Below, piece after piece: positions 22,280 through 38,610 of a stretch of DNA of 64,000 nucleotides. The position numbers and the translations under genes are program-made. Numbering within the stretch: position 1 is the stretch's first letter; every line of letters starts with the position of its first letter. The stretch spans positions 1-64,000 of the forward strand of contig NW_026110804.1 in assembly GCF_024679095.1 (NCBI RefSeq). Direction: 5' to 3'. Source of the DNA: Eriocheir sinensis. Taxonomy: Eukaryota; Arthropoda; Malacostraca; Decapoda; Varunidae. Below the pieces are notes generated by a model that did no database searches, had not been told where the DNA came from, and worked only from the letters and a program-made list of their open reading frames with translations.

Positions 22280-24630
22280 TTTGCGTTGTGTAGGTATGTT
22301 TGTGGGTCAATGTCGATGTGAGTGTTTGTGATCTTGTACATAAGTGTAAGTCTGTGTGCTTGTCTGCGTATGTGAAGAGGGTCCATGTTTATCTGTTGTT
22401 TGATCCGTGTTGTGATGCCAGGCGTTCGAGTGTTTATTATTGTTTGTAATGAACCTTGCCGCCTTGGTGTTGATTTGTTCTAACCTCTCAATGTTTCTGT
22501 GTGTGTGAGGATCCCACACCGTGGAGCAGTATTCCAGAGTTGGTCTCACAAGTGTGTCATAAGCTATGTGTTTAATGTCAGGTGTGCAGTTATGTAAATT
22601 CCTCCTCAGGAGCCCCAGTGTTCTGTTGGCTGTGGCACTGATATGGTTTATGTGGGTGTTGAATTTCAAGTTAGTTGAGAGATGGATACCAAGGTACTTG
22701 TGTGTGTGAACTGATTCTAAATCTGAATTATGGAGAGTGTAAGTGTGATGGATGGGGTTTTGCGCTCTGGGGAATCTTAATAGTTTGCATTTGTCTGGTC
22801 GGAAGTGCATATGCCAGGTGCGCTCCCACCGCTCGAGGGCGTCCAAGTCGTTTTGTAGTAGTCTGCAGTCGTCAGTAGTCTTTACTGCTCTAAACAGTAA
22901 ACTATCGTCGGCAAATAGTCTAGTGGAAGAGTTAGGCGTTGACAGTGAAAGATCGTTAATGTACAGGAGGAAAAGAAGGGGGCCTAGAACGGTGCCTTGT
23001 GGGACACCTGAAGAAACAGGGACAGTGTCGGATGAAGATCCGTCAAGAAGAACACGTTGAGTCCTGTTGGTAAGAAATGCAGTGATCCAGTGAAGAGTAG
23101 GTCCTGAAATACCGTTGTATTTCAATTTTAATGTCAGTCTTTTGTGCGGGACTTTGTCGAAGGCTTTGGCAAAATCTAAAACAATAGTGTCAACTTGTTT
23201 AATGTCACGTCGGTCAAGTAGCCTCGTCATGTCGTGATAATATTATGTAGTAATGAGTTGCGATTCACATGAGCGTTTGGGTCGTGTTGTGAGTCAGTAA
23301 GGATGTTGTTTGCGTCAAGGTGATTCATTATGTGTTTGTGTATTATGTGTTCGAAAATTTTACATGGAATCGATGTTAGTGAGATGGGGCGATAATTGGC
23401 AGGGTCAGTCCGGTCACCTGTCTTGAATAAAGGATTAATGTTTGCCAAAAGCCAGTCAGAGGGTAATGAGGTGGATGACAGTGATTGGGCGAATATGGCC
23501 TGAAGGATAGGGGCAAGGATAGGGGCAAAGGATTTAAGGATGAAGGCGGGAATGTTGTCGGGGCGTGTGGATTTAGTTGTGTCGAGTCCTTCCAGGAATT
23601 TCTGTATTCCGTTAGTCGTGATGTCAAGGGGGGCTATGGGGGGGAAGGGGCAGTGTGGCATGTTTGGTGTCAGGTTGTGTTCTTGTGTGAATACCGATTG
23701 GAACTGTGTGTTGGGTATTTGTGCTTTGTGTTGTGGGCTGGTTACTAATGTGTTAGTGTTGTCTTTAAGTGATGTAATCGTGTTAGTGTCATGTCTGCGC
23801 ATCTTAAAGAATTTGAAAAAGTTTCTTTTGTTATTTCTTACGTTGTCTCTGGGGTAAGTTGCTATGGGTTTGCGTTCCGCTACTTTTATGTTTTTGGAAA
23901 ATGTCTTTTGGTGGTTTTTGTAGGCGGTCCAATTGTCTGTTGTGTTGTATGTCTGCGCGCGTCTGTAGAGTCTTTGTTTCTTGCGATGTTGTCTGCGTAG
24001 ATCCCTGGAAAACCAGGGGAGTGTGTACCTGCTAGAAAATGTTTTTTTGTGGTATGTGTCTGTTCATTGAGGTGTGTATGGTGTGTTTCAGGTTGTTCCA
24101 GTTAGTGGAAGGAAGTCTTGTGTGTGGGTCTGTCGCAAAAAAGTCGGTGCTGAAGGCAGTTAGGTCTTGTTTGATCATGTCTAAGTCAGCCCTTGAAAAA
24201 AGGAATATCTGTCTGGGTCTCTGTTTATGTCTATCGGTCGGAGGTCAGCGTCAACGATGAGTATGTCATGATCACTAAGTCCTGGAACAACCTGAGTGTT
24301 TGTTATGTTAAGAATGTTGTTGGTGAGAAAAAGGTCAAGGGTGTGTGCTGTGGTCAAAGGGCCACCGTGGCCAGCGGGGCGCGTTACAGTATGTGTTCGT
24401 GTTGGCTGGAGTACTGTTTGTGAGAGTGAAAATGTAATTATGATGTCAACGAATGTGTCGTGTAGATGGAGTCTGTGTGGGGAATAACAGGGTTCAGGGC
24501 GTCAGCATCAGGAGGTCAAATGGGGATATTGCAGTCCAGTCAATGTCGTGGAAGTTTAAATCACCCGTGATCCAGATGTGTTTGTCTGCCTGTATGCGTG
24601 AAAGAGAAATTTGAAGGTTGTGTAAATAAA
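22280..24630 (-). pseudogene. LINE-A ORF2 remnant: endonuclease end and reverse transcriptase
   Basis: In order from high to low coordinate: endonuclease remnant (DLNFHDIDWTA, about 24550), linker, RT N-terminal region (DNIPAFILKSFAPILAP, NYRPISLTSIPCKIFEHII, 23227-23802), RT palm (LDFAKAFDKVPHKRL, SGVPQGTVLGPLLFLLYIND, catalytic FADDSLLF, 22307-23230). There is a frameshift near 23235 and another near 22425, after which the true frame reads TRIKQQINMDPLHIRRQ. The ORF continues beyond the pogo insertion at 15781-15974. It is a dead copy with moderate decay. Confidence 0.9.
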
Positions 24631-24636
24631 TTGATA

Positions 24637-24839
24637 CAATTTTCTTGAAAGAATTCAAGTCAAAGGCAGGAGGAAATATAGATGAAGGAAGGCTGTTCCA
24701 GAGTTTACCAGTGTAAGGGATGAAAGAATGAAGATGCTGGTTAACTCCTGCATAAGGGGTTTGGACAGTACTATAGGGATGAGCATGAGTAGAAAGTCGC
24801 GTACAGCGGGGCCGCGGGAGGAGGGGAGGCATGCAGTTA
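24637..24839 (-). mobile_element. LINE-B copy 2, segment 2 of 3
   Basis: This encodes the C-terminal LINE-B ORF (HAHPYSTVQTPYAG, HSFIPYTGKLWNSLPSS). It continues from segment 1 (15664) after removal of LINE-A and is itself cut at 24839, where a TA-flanked transposon begins. The site reads GCAGT-TA here and TA-GCAAGC at 28596; the uninterrupted word is visible in copy 3 at about 4147. Confidence 0.88.
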
Positions 24840-24920
24840 TACTACTACCAGCTCAAACGTGCGGCAGTGACGTAGGCCTCTAGGGAATAAGCGGCAGTAC
24901 AGCGTTGCCACGTTTTAACC

Positions 24921-24921
<1 letters not shown>

Positions 24922-25006
<85 letters not shown>
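24922..25006. repeat. (CT)n microsatellite, 5' flank of LINE-C copy 1
   Basis: About 83 bp of CT dinucleotides directly before the truncated 5' end of LINE-C copy 1. Confidence 0.97.
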
Positions 25007-28096
<3,090 letters not shown>

Positions 28097-28595
28097 ATCG
28101 ATCGTGTCTGGTCAAGGACGCCGACTGACCTGAGTGGAGTCACCTGACCTCTCCACCTGTGTGGATGGCGGGCGTGTCTGGGTGTTGGCAAGGAGTGTTA
28201 CCGCCGCGAGGATTTTAATGTTTTTTTTCATACCTATGTCAGCTTATTTTAACGTACACGATTTAATCTTAATATAATTGTGAAACCCCTTACCCATCCC
28301 AAAACGTAAGGGAAACTCAATAATAAGTATAGCATTTTTTAGCAACACTGTAAAATATGTATGCCACGTTTCTTTGTATGCTTACAAATATCTTATCCAT
28401 AATAAGTTAACTGTTCTTCCATACGTTATAATACTAAGATTAAATGTGTATGCATATTTGCTGATCACATTTGCCATGGTTTTACTTAAATTAGAACATT
28501 TCTACATCGCGGGCTGGGAGACACGCGGCAAGGCTGTACAAGGGATCCCATACTCTTGCTCCGCCCACAACCGCGTGTTTAGTGTAGTAGCAGTA
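28097..28595. other. Right part of the Tc1-like element, no further gene
   Basis: Untranslated sequence between the transposase start and the right terminal repeat; AT-rich, no gene seen. Confidence 0.5.
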
Positions 28596-28798
28596 TAGCA
28601 AGCTCAGAAGAGCAGTCAGCATGAAAATATCGATAGAAGATAGAAAGAGAGGCAACATGGCGGCGGACTTTAAGAGGTAGAAGACTTTCAGTATGAGGAG
28701 GAGAGCTGATGAGACGAAGAGCCTTAGCCTCCACTCTGTCCAGGAGAGCTGTGTGAATGAAGCCCCCCCACACATGAGATGCATACTCCATACAGTTT
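28596..28798 (-). mobile_element. LINE-B copy 2, segment 3 of 3 (5'-truncated end)
   Basis: This continues the LINE-B ORF upstream of segment 2: minus-strand peptides AKALRLISSPPH, LLPLKVRRHVASLSIFYRY and MEYASHVWGG match copy 1 at 20994-21190. It ends at about 28798, so the copy was already 5'-truncated when it inserted. Confidence 0.88.
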
Positions 28799-28834
28799 CT
28801 TATCTTGTTAACATTGACTGCATTATATTCTTAA

Positions 28835-30814
28835 GGGGGAGAGTCATTTTTACGGTCGTGTTCGAACATTTTGATCTCTTGTGGGCGTAATTTTTCGTCT
28901 AGACTAATGATTTTTTTACAGTTTAAACACTAGACTGTGAGGTACCCCTGATATAATTTTCATAAAAATTGAAGGATTTTTTTTTTTTAAGTTGTACACA
29001 TGCTCAAAAAAATTATTATCCTTTATCTAAGATTTAACCCTCGGGCTTCGGCTATGGGAAAGCCGAGAAGTGCCCGAGAAACGGTAACCTTACACTGCAT
29101 TTTGAGACTAAGAAAAGAGCATGGACCGTACATCAGAGTACTCCTCTCATGATCATAAAGCCGTTAAAAATATTTACTTATACTCAAACTCCATTCTTGT
29201 TGGGTGGTGTTTGTTACAAAATAAACAGTCTCGTGACACGTGGCATCTAGCCGAGAGTCACTTGTTGTCTACTTTAGAGGATTTGACAAGTGATTACTGT
29301 ATGGATAGCTAATTCAGTCTGCCATGACCTTACAGCACTACCTATGACAAATAAGCCCACCTCAAGATCAATCACCCACCACAATGACCCAGTTCATGCA
29401 TGGTGGGCTGCTCTATGCCACCACCGCCTACAATTAGCTCGAATTAGGTGTTTTGAGCCGAGCCCAAAACTGGGTCCGCCGTTTCAGCGGACCGACTCGC
29501 GGGAGCCCAAAAATGGGTCCACCGACGCTGCCGGGTTAAATGACACCCAAAGGAACAATACTACATATTATCATTTGTATATCGCAAATAATAAGTGCAC
29601 AAAACAAAATCAATTCAAGCGGTAATTTTTTTTTCTGTAAAAACTATCGAAAAAAAAATCACAGATCCTACAAACCTCGACATTACCAAATCTCAATATG
29701 CAGTTTTGTAGATAATTATTTTCTGAGTATTATGCTGAAAAAAAAAATCGTCCAAATACTGGTCGAGATATATAATTCTTTACATTAAAATTTTTATTTT
29801 GAGAAAAACGCACTTTTATGTTTAGGTGACAATGTATGGTACAGAGATGTTTTCTAGCACAACACAACTGTCTCGTTCCTTATCTTACTCCTCTGGTAAT
29901 GTTCAAGAGGTCAGATTTCCAAGGAAGCTCTTTCAGGTCATCTCAGGTCACTTCTACGGGGAGGGTGTGCTCACAATTGCTTTTCCTCTAAGTAGATTTA
30001 GGCACCTGGTCCCCTTTTGTCTCTTATAATACATGTAGGAATGCACAATGTATTCTAAAAGACAAAATATCAATCCCTCAGAGGGGAGGGTATCATTGGG
30101 CGCCACCCAACTCATTCATTGTCGCCAGGTTTATGCATCAAAGCCACCTGCCTGATAATCTGCAGACTCGCGGCTTTTTCTTTCATATCTCTTTTTTTTT
30201 GGTTGGTGTGGAGAAATCCTGGCTTTATCCATTTGTTTTCTTGTTATTGTCGCCTCAGGAGTTGAAGGGAAGCCTATATAGGCAATGTATCTATTTGCCT
30301 CATATCCCAAGTTGTGCTCAAGTATTATGAGCCGAGACATAAATCTTACCCTTTTTAGGCCAGCAAACTTTGCTTTATTTTGATGTAGCCACAGCTTTCC
30401 GCTTCCCCATAGTGTCTGAAAATCCACTGGAAGACGGTATAAGCAGGCCAAGGCGAAATGCACGTGTGAGGGCGGAGCGTGTGTACCCTCCCGCGCCACA
30501 AAATCAATACTCTGCCTCCCCGCTACTCACTCACTCTTCTCGCGTGGAGATGTGGAGAGACTATCATACAGTACCATAATTACATATAATCACGAAAAAA
30601 ATCGGAAAAAGAGGATGCAAATTGAAGATACACAAAGAGAAGTGACAGTATATGTTTAAATCCCCCGTGCGTAGGGTAGTAGGTATTTAATTAAAGGCCA
30701 CCATGACGCTCTAACGCTTGGCAGTGCGGCGCAGTACCTCCGCACGAGCCGCGCAAGTTCATATGGAAATTTTCAAAAAAATGATTTTTTCAACCGTAAA
30801 AATGACTTTCCACC
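28835..30814. mobile_element. TTAA-flanked inverted-repeat DNA element of about 2 kb (Sola- or piggyBac-like, non-autonomous)
   Basis: The left end reads TTAA then GGGGGAGAGTCATTTTTACG; the right end, in reverse complement, reads TTAA then GGTGGAAAGTCATTTTTACG. So the ends are inverted repeats (18 of 20 identical) flanked by TTAA. TTAA duplications are known for piggyBac and for Sola2/Sola3 families; the GGG start fits Sola better than the CCC start usual for piggyBac, but this is inference. No transposase is visible: open frames inside resemble nothing. A second TTAA-flanked element (29038-29535) is nested in it. Confidence 0.75.
29038..29535. mobile_element. Nested piggyBac-like MITE of about 500 bp
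   Basis: TTAA flanks both ends (29034-29037 and 29536-29539). The ends start CCCTCGGGC on the left and CCCGGCAGCG on the right (reverse complement), the CCC...GGG ends usual for piggyBac elements. Each end has its own hairpin: CTCGGGC...GCCCGAG with an inner TCGGCT/AGCCGA near 29039-29079, and GTCCGC/GCGGAC near 29475-29493. No coding content. Confidence 0.65.
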
Positions 30815-30865
30815 TTAAGTCTATCCTCATCTAGCAAGTTTCTCACCCCGTGGATATTTTTTTTT

Positions 30866-31150
30866 TGTGCCTCCATGGTCTAGTGGTGCGTGCCTAACAA
30901 TGACTCCGCGGCCCTGGGTTCGAATCCCAACCTGGGCAGTCAGCGTGGAGCTCACCCAGCTGGTCATCTTCCATTTTGGGCTGGTGGATAAATGGGAACC
31001 TGGGGAAGCCCGGGGAAGGTACACTGTGGTAACCCGGATGTCACGCTGACCCTGTCCCGGGGTGATGGGCTCTTCCCACCAATGGCTCAAGGGCCAATGT
31101 TACGGAGATGAGCACTGCGGCCATGCTCAGCTACAGCATATGCCCTCATC
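30866..31150 (+). mobile_element. SINE-1, tRNA-derived SINE
   Basis: The head resembles a tRNA gene with an A box (TGGTCTAGTGGTG) near 30879 and a B box (GGGTTCGAATCCC) near 30917, the internal promoter of RNA polymerase III. A family-specific body follows (CTCACCCAGCTGGTCATC, then GGGGAAGGTACACTGTGG and CAAGGGCCAATG). A related copy lies in reverse at 39355-39600. The tRNA cannot fold into a normal cloverleaf that I can confirm, so it is not called a tRNA gene. Confidence 0.8.
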
Positions 31151-31174
31151 TTTACTCTTTTGGATGGTTCCAGC

Positions 31175-31350
31175 CAATTGGTGGCGCAGGCAACTGTTTT
31201 ATATTGCCGCCATCTTGCTTGACTAATCCCCCCCTCCCGAACTTCACTTGATCCTCTTTAGAGAGTTTCGTTGGAGTCTGGGTTGATGGGCAATCATGAG
31301 GGCAGCATGTGGGTAGTCTTGGGCCCCTCCAAACACTCAAATGAACTAAA
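31175..31350 (-). mobile_element. SINE-2 body fragment
   Basis: Matches the body of SINE-2 at 33605-33770 (shared words GCCATCTTGC, GTTGATGGG, GGGCAGCATGTGGGTAG-like). The tRNA head is missing. Confidence 0.6.
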
Positions 31351-32222
<872 letters not shown>

Positions 32223-32790
32223 TTTTCATATTTCACGGCTTTCCAGTCATTTATTCCTACAAGCTTCATTGATACCTATTACTAACGTGTGTTTCGTATT
32301 CTCGTATTCCTGGTTCATGTTCAAATTTTTCAACTAATTCCTAATGTATATCTTGCAAATTTCACGGATTTCAGTCTCCTCCTATTCCAACCTATTCACT
32401 TCCTTTTCAATTATTATTACTGATGTCTGTTTCGTTTCCTCGTATTCCAGGTTCGGTTCCAATTGTTCCAGTAATTCCTGATGTATCTTGCATAGGTCAC
32501 GGTATTCCAAGCTTTCTCACATCTCCATTCCTACTTTACTCAGCGTCTCGCCATTCCGTTCAACAAGCATCATTGCTTCCTATTCCTCTTGATTCCTACA
32601 TTCCAGGTTCATCTTCCAGTTGTGTCACGGTATTCCAAACTTCTATTCCTGCTAACGTTCTGCCTTTCCTTTCCCACTCCCGCCCAACCACCTGTTCCTA
32701 TTCCTATTCCTCCCTCTCTGCAGCGTCGTTTCATATTCCCGTTCCCACTTTGCTGTGTTGTTTTATTCCTTTTGCCTTGATGGGGGAGGA
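32223..32790. other. No gene; degenerate TATTCC/TTCCAG-rich repeat
   Basis: Words such as TATTCC, ATTCCTG and TTCCAGGTTC recur irregularly; an imperfect internal repetition of about 150-170 bp is suggested (32300 compare 32450). No coding function seen. Confidence 0.4.
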
Positions 32791-32792
32791 GG

Positions 32793-32993
<201 letters not shown>

Positions 32994-33032
32994 GCTTATG
33001 TTTGTATGTTACTTAACCCATTAACTGCCAAG

Positions 33033-33048
33033 GTTCCCATATGGGAAC
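33033..33048. other. Perfect 16-bp palindrome
   Basis: GTTCCCATATGGGAAC is its own reverse complement. It follows TTAACCCATTAACTGCC (33013), a word resembling the TTAA-CCC start of piggyBac-type ends, but no partner end was found. Confidence 0.6.
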
Positions 33049-33434
33049 ACACATTAATGTGATGAATAATGAAACGTGCTTGTTGGGGGATAGCATTCCT
33101 TCTCATGTTTGAACAGGTTCACTTTGCACCAGTCATCACGCATCAACCTGTCAGGCTGCCTCTGTGTGTGCTCAGTGGGAAACTGAACTTCATAGATTTC
33201 ACACCTACCTCGGAGCTCTGTAACAAAAGCGCCAGCTTTTGACGGTGGGGACGCCAAATAACACAACACCGGTTCAGGTGTTTCTAGTATTACCGTCCAT
33301 AGGTACGTGTCAACTTGTGGTTTTCAGGTTTTGTAAGTTTTCTAAAATACAGATAATGAAAATTTGAATTCATCTATGTTTTTTTTTTATTTGAAATATC
33401 AATATAGTATCGTTTTCGCCTTTTTTTTTATTTT

Positions 33435-33862
33435 TTTACGTCGCAGCCTATTGCACCGGTAGGCTTCTTCCCGGTGGGGCCTGATGGTCGGCCCAAGACT
33501 TCTTCCCGGTGGGGCCTGATGGTCGGCCCAAGGCTTCTTCCCGGTGGGGCCTGATGGTCGGCCCAAGGCTTCTTCCCGGTGGGGCCTGATGGTCGGCCCA
33601 GCCCGTTCTGGCGCAGGCGAGTGTTTATAGTGGCGCCATCTTGCATTGGCTCATGCTGCCCCCCCGGAACTCGTTCTTGATTCGCTTGGACGGCTTCCTC
33701 TAGAGTCCTTGTTGATGGGTGGTCTTCAGGACAGCATGTGGGTAGATTTGAGCCACTCGGCGGTGATTGAAAAATCCGAGGTGGTAGCGTGGGGATTCGA
33801 ACCCGCGTCGTCCATCACGCGGTGAATGTGGGCCCAGCACGCTACCAGTTCAGCCACCGCCT
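33435..33862 (-). mobile_element. SINE-2, tRNA-derived SINE with a 35-bp internal tandem repeat
   Basis: Read on the minus strand from 33862: an A-box-like GTGGCTGAACTGGTAGCG, then a B box GGGTTCGAATCC near 33792, then the body and a tail with four tandem 35 bp units starting at 33464, 33499, 33534 and 33569 (each CTTCTTCCCGGTGGGGCC on the plus strand). Related fragments are at 31175-31350 and 48695-48960. Confidence 0.8.
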
Positions 33863-33865
33863 GTC

Positions 33866-34036
33866 GGACTTATCGCTAGCTATTATCGGAATTGTGGATT
33901 TATATCGGTATTGGTTATCGGTTATCGCCTATATTTGTGTCTCCAGTTAACGAATATCGGTTATCACCGATAAGGTTTTCCATTATCAGTTATCGGTTAT
34001 CCGGAATAAGGTTTTCTGTTATCGTGCCCAGCTATC
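33866..34036. mobile_element. Possible MITE remnant built on TATCGGTTATCG repeats
   Basis: Repeated TTATCGGTTATCG words end in CGTGCCCAGCT, whose complement (AGCTGGGCACG) is a common hAT/MITE terminus. The other end is not visible, apparently lost at the SINE-2 boundary. Confidence 0.35.
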
Positions 34037-34221
34037 CTCCTCCCTTCTCCATTGTTGTTTACTTGCAACAATAAACTATCAATCAATCTCTTTATTACTC
34101 TCCTCGATCCCCTCTCCCCTTCCTCTTTCTCCTATCCTCATCACCACATAACACCCTCCTTTACCTCCTCTTTGATATGTTCTCTAATGTCTTACTTATT
34201 CTCTTTCTTTATCCCCCTTTT

Positions 34222-36225
<2,004 letters not shown>

Positions 36226-36359
36226 AAACATCGTTCAGCAGGCGCCGTTGCAAAGACAAAGGCAAGAACAACATCATCATCATCATCATCAGGACTATGC
36301 CGCCCTACATGTAAACAAACAGAGTGGTGTGTGGCTTTAACCAGTCTCCGTATTCACAG

Positions 36360-36474
36360 GCCAACCCTAGAGGACCTGCTGGGCAGCGACGCCCTCAGCC
36401 CCAACACTGCCTTCCACGCCCTCAAGTGCACGAAAACCTTCCTGCAGAAGTCGGGGCAACTCGACAGGATCTAA
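36360..36474 (+). CDS. Terminal coding exon of an unidentified host gene
   Basis: The acceptor TCTCCGTATTCACAG is followed by an open exon that uses its first base to complete a split codon and then reads PTLEDLLGSDALSPN, ending in ALKCTKTFLQKSGQLDRI and TAA. Codon use is GC-rich and typical of genes, unlike the surrounding repeats. A diverged second copy of part of it lies at 36738-36812. I do not recognise the family. It would be a C-terminal tail of a plus-strand gene whose upstream exons lie beyond LINE-C copy 2. Splicing is inferred. Confidence 0.5.
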
Positions 36475-36737
36475 CTCCCTCCCAGGTGACAGGACGGCCA
36501 ACACAACCAACGACTCCTGATAACAACTACCACTGACGGGGCTCTGGAGCCTGTGGGCCCACAGCCTAACTAGCCCCATAAAACACCCACGAAGAAGAAG
36601 AAGTGGTGTGTGGCTGGCCGCGTGGTCTGTGACACCCTCATCCCCACCCTGGCCAGGGCGCGGCGCCCCACACAGCAGAACACTTCCTGCCACGACTCCA
36701 CTCAGGGCCACACACCAGCCCCAGCCAGGCTCCACAC

Positions 36738-36812
36738 CCTCAGGTCAACCTGTGACACCCTCAGCCCCACTCTGCCTGCCAGGCCCTCAAGTGTACACAG
36801 ACCTTCGTGGAG
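36738..36812 (+). pseudogene. Diverged partial copy of the 36360 exon
   Basis: Sequence GACACCCTCAGCCCCACTCT and the following bases align with 36390-36453. One frame gives CQALKCTQTFVEE against HALKCTKTFLQK of the first copy, but a one-base deletion puts the DTLSP part in another frame, so it looks like a broken duplicate. Confidence 0.45.
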
Positions 36813-36939
36813 GAGGAGAGAGAGAGAGGGAGTGGGTGGGTGCACTTCTAGAGTTTTATCTGTAGATGGAATGGAGGAGAGGGAAAGAGAGAGTGTGGAG
36901 TGCACTTCTAGAGTTTACCTTTTAGATGGAATGGAGTAA

Positions 36940-37262
36940 AGGGAGAGAACAAGGTCATGTATAAGGTGACATGTCTCAAGAGAGTGCAGGGAGATCTGAT
37001 AAAAGTATTCAAATAGGTCAAGGGTTACAACAAAGGCGATATAAGTAAAGTACTGAGAATTAGCCAGCAGGATAGAACATGCAGTAATGGATTTAAATAA
37101 GTAAAGTATAGATTTAGGAGGGAAATAGGCAAGCATTGGTTTAGTAATAGGGTGATGGGGGAATGGAATAGACTCAGCAATCACATAGTGAGTGCAGGGA
37201 AGATAGCTTGTTTTAAGAGTAGACTGGATAGCTACATGGACGAGGATGACAGGTGGTAGTGT
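36940..37262 (+). mobile_element. LINE-E fragment (3' coding end), decayed
   Basis: In broken frames it reads RGDLIKVFK, FRREIGKHWFSNRVMGEWNRLS and KSRLDSYMDEDD, which match the C-terminal region of LINE-E (GDMIEVYKWMKG, NRVVDEWNRLSSH). There are several stops. The element tail ends near 37262. Confidence 0.8.
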
Positions 37263-37309
37263 AGTGCGGCGACTAAGCCGGTCGAATGAGAGTCAAAGCA
37301 AAATTCAGA

Positions 37310-38610
37310 ATGGCTATCAAAGGATTCGTTGGAGAAGACGACTGATGAGAGAGATGTGGGTACAGTAATGTAGCAGTGTACACCTGTACCAAAGGTAAAC
37401 AAGGATCAAGCCTCTACGACGCAGTGTTGATTTCAGTAAATTGGAAGCCACACCACCCGCTTTGGAAGCCACGGAACGAATATGGTCATGAAATTTCAGT
37501 TCAGTATCAAACATTACCCCTAAATCTCTGCTCAGAGTGGTAAATGGGATAGGAATATCACCAACGAAGTACTGGTCGAAAAGGCCGGCAGGAGGGAGAT
37601 CTCTGCCAAATCTCAAAGCCACACATTTGTCTGGGTGGAGGTTAAGACCCCATGATTTTGCCATTCCATTCAGTACATCAATATCTTGCCGGAAAGTAGC
37701 TATACAGTTGATTGTGAAGGAAATATTATTACTCTGAACCTTCATATAAATTTTCAAGTCATCAGCAAAGATCTTATATTGGCAGCTAAGTGATGACACC
37801 AGGTGGTTAATGTAAATAAGAAAAAGAACGGGACCCAGGACTGAACCTTGCAGAACACCACTTAACACACTTTTGCAGGTACTAGAATAACCGTCAACAA
37901 CAACTGACATTTTCCTGCCGGTAAGAAGGTTATGAATCCAAGACAATATGTTACTAGAAATACCCAAGTGATGTAACTTTGTGATCAAAATGGAATGGCA
38001 AACTGTGTCGAAAGCTTTTGAGAAATCAAGTAAGATTAGGTCAACTGTACCTCCTGCATCAACACTTTGACTAATTTCATCATAAGTCAAGAGTAACTGA
38101 TCCTTGACACTCCTTCCTGCTCTGAAGCCAAACTGGGCATCAGACAAAATTAAATTATTATCCAAGTAAAGATTAAGTTGTTTCACAATAATTATTTCAA
38201 GCATCTTGCAGCATATAGATGTTAGACTCACAGGACGGTAATTCAAAGGGTCTGAGTGCAAACCTTTCCTAAATATAGGGACTATGTTAGAACTTTTCCA
38301 TGCTGAGGGCACTTGTCCAGTATTTAATGATCTTGTAAAACTAAGATGTAAGGGTAAGCCAGATGATTTTTACAAGATTTCAGAACCAGTGGATGAATGC
38401 CATCAGGACCCATACTAGTGTTATTATCCAAATTGTCAATAGCCAACTTAACTCTTTCCAGAGATGGCAGAATAAAAGAAAACTGAGTATTAGACATCTG
38501 GTGGGCTGCAGGAAGGGTTGGGGGCGAGGCTGTGTATATATGGCTAAAAGTGTTTGCAAGACACTCCGCCATGCCACTGGGATCACTAACTGTAGACCCG
38601 GTACGTATAT
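37310..38610 (-). mobile_element. LINE-D: jockey/CR1-group retrotransposon, 5'- and 3'-truncated
   Basis: A minus-strand non-LTR retrotransposon fragment consisting almost only of reverse transcriptase. It differs clearly from LINE-A, B, C, E and F in sequence. Both ends are abrupt and no poly-A or tail repeat is visible at 37310. Confidence 0.88.
37317..38572 (-). pseudogene. LINE-D reverse transcriptase remnant
   Basis: RT landmarks in two overlapping frames: SMGPDGIHPLVLKSC (38324-38572), then VPSAWKSSNIVPIFRKG, NYRPVSLTSICCKMLE, LLDFSKAFDTVCH, a variant LSGVLQGSVLGPVLFLIYIN (leucine replaces the usual proline) and catalytic FADDLKIY. One frameshift lies near 38320. The end VYLWYRCTLLHYCTH is cut short at 37317. 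Inactive. Confidence 0.9.

Larger units (their letters stand above)
15665..24636 (-). mobile_element. LINE-A: jockey/CR1-group retrotransposon, interrupted by a pogo-like transposon
   Basis: A minus-strand non-LTR retrotransposon with its 3' end at 15665 (tail of short CCAGAT repeats) and its 5' truncation at 24636 in the endonuclease domain (IWITGDLNFHDIDWTA near 24550). It is split by the pogo-like element at 15977-22268. Removing that element and one TA rejoins the reading frame: codons for NANSQR on the 22.27 kb side continue into NTHIYKYQ on the 15.97 kb side. It is inserted in LINE-B copy 2, whose two parts abut it. Confidence 0.9.

Noticed and set aside
30131..30499. 122-codon reverse open frame inside the TTAA-flanked element, candidate transposase
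   Set aside because: No HTH or catalytic motifs of Sola or piggyBac transposases, and far too short; probably non-coding element DNA.
30866..30940. tRNA gene
   Set aside because: A and B boxes are present, but the sequence continues into a repeated body found again at 39355-39600, and I could not confirm a cloverleaf. It is better explained as a SINE. The same applies to 33780-33862, 54325-54400 and 60455-60520.
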